Positions 7,068-10,095 of a DNA stretch of 10,095 nucleotides are shown here, in pieces; the stretch's first letter is position 1; every line of letters starts with the position of its first letter. The notes beneath the pieces are model-generated. The model was given only the letters and a program-made list of their open reading frames with translations. It was not told the DNA's origin and ran no database searches. A program made the position numbers and the translations under genes. The stretch comes from Bacteriovoracaceae bacterium UBA6144. GTDB taxonomy: Bacteria; Bdellovibrionota; Bacteriovoracia; Bacteriovoracales; Bacteriovoracaceae. The DNA is taken from positions 1-10,095 of the forward strand of contig DIVA01000038.1 of assembly GCA_002435705.1 (NCBI GenBank). The letters are read 5' to 3'.

Positions 7068-7102
7068 CCTTCGAAAATACCCAAATCAGCAGTCTTTGAA
7101 AA
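7068..7102 (-). promoter_or_regulatory. Weak candidate promoter of the adenosine deaminase gene
   Basis: TTTTCA (7102-7097) and TATTTT (7079-7074) each match the sigma-70 consensus at four of six positions and are separated by 17 bp. The -10 is followed by six bases and then the ATG, the same geometry as the HesB-like promoter, which would again give a leaderless start. The matches are modest; readthrough from yceI is an alternative. Confidence 0.3.
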
Positions 7103-7104
7103 GC

Positions 7105-7632
7105 TTAGTTCTGAACGACTTTGAAATCGACGGTGACTTTGTCTTCGATGACTTTGTCGCCTAGGTCTTTAAAGAAGTTACCAGAGTTATACACCATATC
7201 AAATTTCGTACGGTCGAACTCAAGCTTACCCGTGTAAGCGCCGTCTTTTTTTACAGCATCAAAAGTCACCGTGTTGGTTTTGCCTTTGATTGTGAGGTCA
7301 GCTGTGACAGTTGATCCCTTAACAGATTTCACTTTCAGCGTCGCCGTTGGGTACTTTTCGACATTAAAAAAGTCTGGGCTGATGAGGTGAGCTTTGAGCT
7401 TATCGGCCCACTCGCCTTGAATATCTTCCACAGACATCTTGCCGATTTCAATCACGAACTCACCGCTTTTGATCATGCCTTTCTCTTCCACGAGTGTCGC
7501 GCTTTTAAGAGGGACTTTGCCGTAGTGAGGGCCCGCGACTTTTTTTCCAGTCCAAGTGAATTCACTTTTCGTGAGATCAACACCTGCGAGAGCAGAGCCG
7601 ATTGATAGCAGACCAATTAGCAAATATTTCAT
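7105..7632 (-). CDS. yceI: YceI-family periplasmic lipocalin-like protein
   Basis: Secreted protein of 175 residues. The first 16 residues (MKYLLIGLLSIGSALA) form a short Sec signal peptide with an ALA|G cleavage site. The rest is one YceI-like domain: an antiparallel beta-barrel with typical segments SEFTWTGKKVAGPHYGKV, GEFVIEIGKMSVEDI, HLISPDFFNVEKYPTATLKVKSV, ADLTIKGKTNTVTFDA and FDRTKFDMVYNSGNFF. Characterised relatives bind polyisoprenoids such as ubiquinone-type lipids in the periplasm; the ligand here is not known. An AAGGAG ribosome-binding site (7643-7638) sits 5 nt before the ATG. The gene is divergent from a LysR regulator across a palindrome-rich spacer, making it that regulator's likely target, and lies upstream of the adenosine deaminase gene. 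Confidence 0.94.
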   Translation of the reverse strand: MKYLLIGLLSIGSALAGVDLTKSEFTWTGKKVAGPHYGKVPLKSATLVEEKGMIKSGEFVIEIGKMSVEDIQGEWADKLKAHLISPDFFNVEKYPTATLKVKSVKGSTVTADLTIKGKTNTVTFDAVKKDGAYTGKLEFDRTKFDMVYNSGNFFKDLGDKVIEDKVTVDFKVVQN

Positions 7633-7656
7633 GAGAGCTCCTTGTTAAGTTGATGA

Positions 7657-7665
7657 AGTCTAGCA
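7657..7665 (-). promoter_or_regulatory. Predicted extended -10 promoter of yceI
   Basis: On the - strand TGC-TAGACT forms an extended -10 (TGn followed by four of six matches). No strong -35 is present at the right distance, as expected for a promoter that depends on an activator. The predicted transcript would start near 7650, leaving a leader of about 18 nt that contains the AAGGAG site. Confidence 0.4.
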
Positions 7666-7669
7666 CTTT

Positions 7670-7679
7670 ATCAATTGAT
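7670..7679. promoter_or_regulatory. 10-bp perfect palindrome between yceI promoter and upstream operator
   Basis: ATCAATTGAT is a perfect palindrome just upstream of the predicted yceI -10, centred about 25 bp before the predicted transcript start. It could be a promoter-proximal contact site for the divergent LysR protein. A palindrome this short and AT-rich can also occur by chance. Confidence 0.3.
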
Positions 7680-7707
7680 GAATATTTAAAAAATAGCTTA
7701 GCCCAAA

Positions 7708-7722
7708 GATTGTTTAACAATC
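7708..7722. promoter_or_regulatory. 15-bp palindrome, candidate regulator-binding site for yceI
   Basis: GATTGTTTAACAATC is a perfect inverted repeat (7-bp arms around one central base). Partial symmetry continues outside it (AA/TT at 7705-7706 and 7724-7725). Its centre at 7715 lies about 65 bp upstream of the predicted yceI transcript start, the position where LysR-family regulators commonly have their recognition site. It does not itself show the T-N11-A spacing. Confidence 0.45.
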
Positions 7723-7790
7723 CTTGAGTAAACACTTGTGTATTGTAGAGCATAACCACTGTTTCACAAGTAGACTTATTTGTTCTTCTG

Positions 7791-7809
7791 TGTTGCAATT
7801 ATCGCAACA
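7791..7809. promoter_or_regulatory. Inverted repeat with LysR-type T-N11-A box upstream of second LysR gene
   Basis: TGTTGC and GCAACA arms flank a 7-bp AT-rich centre (7797-7803). The inner TTGC-N7-GCAA fits the LysR-family T-N11-A box (T at 7794, A at 7806). It ends 16 bp before the regulator's ATG, where it could mediate negative autoregulation. The match to the family motif is seen directly; binding is inferred. Confidence 0.5.
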
Positions 7810-7825
7810 ATAAGGATGCTTTGCT

Positions 7826-8725
7826 ATGCAACATATTGATCTTAATCGACTAAACATATTTAAAGTGGTGGTGCTGACGGGAAGTTTTTCTAAAGCAGCG
7901 CTTCAATTAAAAATCCCAAAATCTCGCGTCAGCCGACAGATTTCATCTTTAGAAGCGGAATTAAAAGTACCCCTTATTTACCGCACCACGCGCTCTTTTC
8001 AGCTGACTGATGCCGGACGAGAACTCTATCAAAAAGCTCTGCCACATTTAACTGAGCTGCAGGATGCTCTCTCTTTTCTCGGTGACACTCGCTCTGATCT
8101 TCAGGGCTTGGTGCGGATGACAGTGCCAGAAGATATTGGTGTGGAACTGATGGGACAGATTTGTGCTGAATTCACACAACTTTATCCTCGCATCAAGCTC
8201 GACATGATCATTGATAATCGTTACGTGGATCTCGTGAAAGAAGGTGTTGATATTGCTCTTCGGATTGGGAAAACAAAAGATAGCACCCTTACGGCCAAAC
8301 GAATTGGAACAACTCGTTTAAGTCTTTATGCTGCCCCTGCCTTGACACAAAAATTTTCTAAGCTGCGTGACCCCCATGATCTTCAGGCTTTACCTTTTCT
8401 CTCTTTCTTTGGCTCATCCACTCAGACACTTAAACTCAAAGGACCAAAAGGCCCTGTGACCTTGAAGCTTGAACCTATTTTTGCCAGTAATAACTTTTTT
8501 ACTCTCAAGCGCATGGCGCTGATGGGTCATGGGTTCACACTTCTTCCAGGCTACTTAGCTAAAAGAGAGCAGACAGAAGGGAGCTTAGTGAATTTGCTGC
8601 GAGACTATCGTGGCGATGAAAATCCCATCCAGTTAGTTTTTCCTAGTCAAAAAAATATGCCACCGCGTATTCGCACAGTGATTGATTTCATGGCCTCCAG
8701 ATTACAAGATAAAATCGAGGACTAA
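7826..8725 (+). CDS. LysR-family transcriptional regulator (second)
   Basis: Full-length regulator of 299 residues. The winged helix-turn-helix spans about residues 5-65 (GSFSKAALQLKIPKSRVSRQISSLE with wing FQLTDAGRELY). The effector domain spans about 90-295, starting GLVRMTVPEDIG and containing DIALRIGKTKDSTLTAKRIG, ALMGHGFTLLPGY and the C-terminal PPRIRTVIDFMASRL. This pattern is typical of the CrgA/DmlR/AaeR-like branch of LysR proteins. AAGGA at 7812-7816 serves as ribosome-binding site, 9 nt before the ATG. It is divergent from yceI with palindromic sites between them, so yceI is the most likely target along with its own gene. Its stop codon abuts the start of the phosphopantetheinyl transferase gene, which should be in the same transcript. 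Inducer unknown. Confidence 0.94.
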   Translation: MQHIDLNRLNIFKVVVLTGSFSKAALQLKIPKSRVSRQISSLEAELKVPLIYRTTRSFQLTDAGRELYQKALPHLTELQDALSFLGDTRSDLQGLVRMTVPEDIGVELMGQICAEFTQLYPRIKLDMIIDNRYVDLVKEGVDIALRIGKTKDSTLTAKRIGTTRLSLYAAPALTQKFSKLRDPHDLQALPFLSFFGSSTQTLKLKGPKGPVTLKLEPIFASNNFFTLKRMALMGHGFTLLPGYLAKREQTEGSLVNLLRDYRGDENPIQLVFPSQKNMPPRIRTVIDFMASRLQDKIED

Positions 8726-9301
8726 ATGAAAGAAGCTCTGCAAGTTTTAAATTTTTCTCAAGCCGATCCTGCGCGTCTGCAGGTTTGGTTGGATCTTGCG
8801 CACACGCGCATGAGGGATGTGCACGTCAATCGTTATAAAGAATGGGCGCTAGCACGTTTATGTTTGGAGCTCTGTCTCGAGGATATGGGGCTGTCTCGGC
8901 GCCCGCAGGATCTGGTCTTTAAAAGTGAGCATCTATTGGAAGGAATCCCGACCGTGAGTTTTTCACTCTCTCATTCAAAAGATTGGGCGACTGCTTTTGT
9001 TGCCTCAACACAAATCGCCCGTCTTGTCGGAGTGGATGTGGAACTTAAGACCAGAAAAGTTCCCGACAACGTTAAGCATCGCCTTTCAAATCCCAAAGAC
9101 AGTGTGCAGGATGCCATGCAATTGTGGGTGATCAAAGAAGCGGCATTCAAATCCCTGCCTCGGCTCGCTCAAGAAGGAATCTGGCTTAATAACATCATTG
9201 TTCATCACAGCAGTTTTGAGTTAGAGGGCACACCTTTTAAAGGTAGCTATGAAGTCAGTGAGTTTGAAGAGGTACTGCTGGCTAAAGCCTACTATGAATG
9301 A
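8726..9301 (+). CDS. 4'-phosphopantetheinyl transferase superfamily protein
   Basis: Predicted enzyme of 191 residues that transfers the phosphopantetheine arm of coenzyme A onto a serine of an acyl, aryl or peptidyl carrier protein. Key motifs are SFSLSHSKDWATAFVAS (His83), VGVDVEL (Asp104 and Glu106, Mg2+ ligands in the family) and LWVIKEAAFKSL (Glu138, Lys142), in the right order and spacing. Length falls between the roughly 120-residue AcpS type and the roughly 230-residue Sfp type. The ATG follows the LysR stop codon directly (TAAATG), with GAGG 5 nt before the start inside the LysR gene, so translation is probably coupled. No carrier protein, PKS or NRPS gene is in the window, so the partner is unknown; it may be the primary fatty-acid carrier or a secondary-metabolism one. 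Its 3' end overlaps the convergent ABC gene by 10 bp. Confidence 0.85.
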   Translation: MKEALQVLNFSQADPARLQVWLDLAHTRMRDVHVNRYKEWALARLCLELCLEDMGLSRRPQDLVFKSEHLLEGIPTVSFSLSHSKDWATAFVASTQIARLVGVDVELKTRKVPDNVKHRLSNPKDSVQDAMQLWVIKEAAFKSLPRLAQEGIWLNNIIVHHSSFELEGTPFKGSYEVSEFEEVLLAKAYYE

Positions 9302-10095
9302 AGTTGAGTCTCAGAGACTGCTTCTCCAAATTTTTTTGAGAAACTCTTTTTAACTTTCCCTTCTTCCAGCACAATCACTCGAGTGGCGAGTGTCAGAGTT
9401 GCGAGTCGGTGGGCAATGAATAAAGTTGTGCGACCTTGGAAAAGTTTAGCCACCTCATCCATCCACACGGCTTCTGTCCATTGATCCAGACTGGCCGTCG
9501 CTTCATCAAAGATAAGAAGACTTGGATTTTGCAGGAGAGCACGACTCAAAAGTAAAATTTGTTTCTCTCCTTGAGAGAGCGGTAAGTTTTCAGGCTTTAC
9601 GATGGTATCTAGTCCCTCTGGAAATTGACCAAGGAGTTTATTGAGCCCAAGGCTCGTTAAACAATGAATGATTCTATCGTCAGTGATGCTCTCATCGTAG
9701 AGACGCAGATTTTCTCGTAGCGTATCTGAGAACATGAAAAGATCTTGAGCGACGTAGCTCATCCACTGACTGCGCTGGAGCGAGGGGATCTGACTGATAT
9801 CTTGAGTTCCCCAGAGGATTCTTCCTGACTCGATCGGGTAGAGTTGCAAGATGATTTGCGACAGAGATGTTTTCCCTGAACCCGTACGGCCTACGAGTGC
9901 CGTGATTTCACCTTCTTTGAGTTCAAGGTTTAGATTGCTAAAGAGTTTATTGTCTGCAGAATACCCAAAATGGATATTTTCAAAACGGATATCCCCTTGA
10001 GGTCTTTCTACCTTATTTCTGACATCAACTGCTTCAGCTTCGGGCCGCGGCAATATGTCTTTCAGTCTTTTAACTGAGCCAAGAGATGTCACCAT
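9292..10095 (-). CDS. ABC exporter ATP-binding domain (5' partial)
   Basis: C-terminal nucleotide-binding part (267 residues visible) of an ABC transporter of the fused membrane-ATPase exporter type. The ATG at the window edge is probably not the start: the sequence opens with SLGSVKRLKDILPRP, the linker that joins transmembrane and ATPase domains in such exporters, so the membrane domain should lie beyond the right edge. Motifs, numbered from the edge: Walker A GRTGSGKT (69-76), Q-loop Gln117, signature LSQGEKQ (173-179), Walker B LLIFDEATASLD with catalytic Glu198, H-loop His229. All catalytic residues are present. The signature departs from LSGGQ at two positions, a variation seen in other exporters. 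The substrate cannot be told from this part. It converges on the phosphopantetheinyl transferase gene, overlapping its stop by 10 bp, with no visible terminator between them. Confidence 0.92.
   Translation of the reverse strand: MVTSLGSVKRLKDILPRPEAEAVDVRNKVERPQGDIRFENIHFGYSADNKLFSNLNLELKEGEITALVGRTGSGKTSLSQIILQLYPIESGRILWGTQDISQIPSLQRSQWMSYVAQDLFMFSDTLRENLRLYDESITDDRIIHCLTSLGLNKLLGQFPEGLDTIVKPENLPLSQGEKQILLLSRALLQNPSLLIFDEATASLDQWTEAVWMDEVAKLFQGRTTLFIAHRLATLTLATRVIVLEEGKVKKSFSKKFGEAVSETQLHS

Noticed and set aside
7577..7798. Small - strand open frame of 73 codons across the yceI start and upstream spacer.
   Set aside because: It overlaps the yceI signal peptide region and the palindromic control region, has no evident ribosome-binding site and resembles no known protein.
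9307..9319. Perfect palindrome AGTCTC-A-GAGACT at the PPTase/ABC convergent junction.
   Set aside because: The loop of one base cannot form a stable terminator hairpin without opening the stem, there is no T tract, and it lies within the ABC C-terminal codons.
9808..9835. Possible loss of function of the ABC ATPase due to the non-consensus LSQGEKQ signature (encoded near 9559-9579).
   Set aside because: Walker A, Q-loop, Walker B Glu and H-loop His are all intact, and such signature variants occur in other exporters, so there is no reason to call it a pseudogene.

Overview
This is a gene-dense stretch of a moderate-GC bacterial chromosome with ten protein-coding genes. The two at the window edges are partial. 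No RNA genes, insertion sequences, CRISPR arrays, prophage genes or origins were seen, and no gene-free stretch exceeds 193 bp. A VLCAD-type acyl-CoA dehydrogenase, a VCBS/ASPIC-UnbV lipoprotein, a cytosolic M61 peptidase with a PDZ domain and a secreted YceI protein together suggest a Bdellovibrionota-like (predatory or formerly deltaproteobacterial) Gram-negative organism. That assignment is inference from gene content and protein flavour only.

Left part (1-2910, + strand): the C-terminal part of an acyl-CoA dehydrogenase is followed, with an overlap, by a calcium-binding-repeat lipoprotein ending in an ASPIC/UnbV domain. Converging on it from the - strand is a two-gene unit: a HesB/IscA-like protein (4101 to 3733) translationally coupled through ATGA to a LysR regulator (3736 to 2912). 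The HesB-like gene has a near-consensus promoter placed so that its mRNA should start at or next to the initiator ATG (leaderless).

Middle part (4126-7632): the M61 peptidase is divergent from the HesB-like gene across only 24 bp. It converges on an adenosine deaminase gene, and the overlapping stop codons of this pair sit in the loop of a terminator-like hairpin. The deaminase lies 37 bp downstream of yceI, which encodes a secreted lipocalin-like protein.

Right part (7826-10095): a second LysR gene is divergent from yceI across a 193-bp region with three palindromes. One matches the LysR T-N11-A form, and one is centred about 65 bp upstream of the predicted yceI transcript start. This is a plausible autoregulation and yceI-control arrangement. 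The LysR stop codon directly abuts the start of a 4'-phosphopantetheinyl transferase gene, which converges with a 10-bp overlap on the ATP-binding half of an ABC exporter that runs off the right edge.

The window reads mostly as ordinary metabolic, regulatory and envelope genes in very compact packing. I did not find a clearly new multi-gene system. The most distinctive items are the HesB-like protein that lacks the C-terminal CxC cysteines and is coupled to a LysR regulator, the leaderless-type promoters, and the palindrome-rich yceI/LysR control region.
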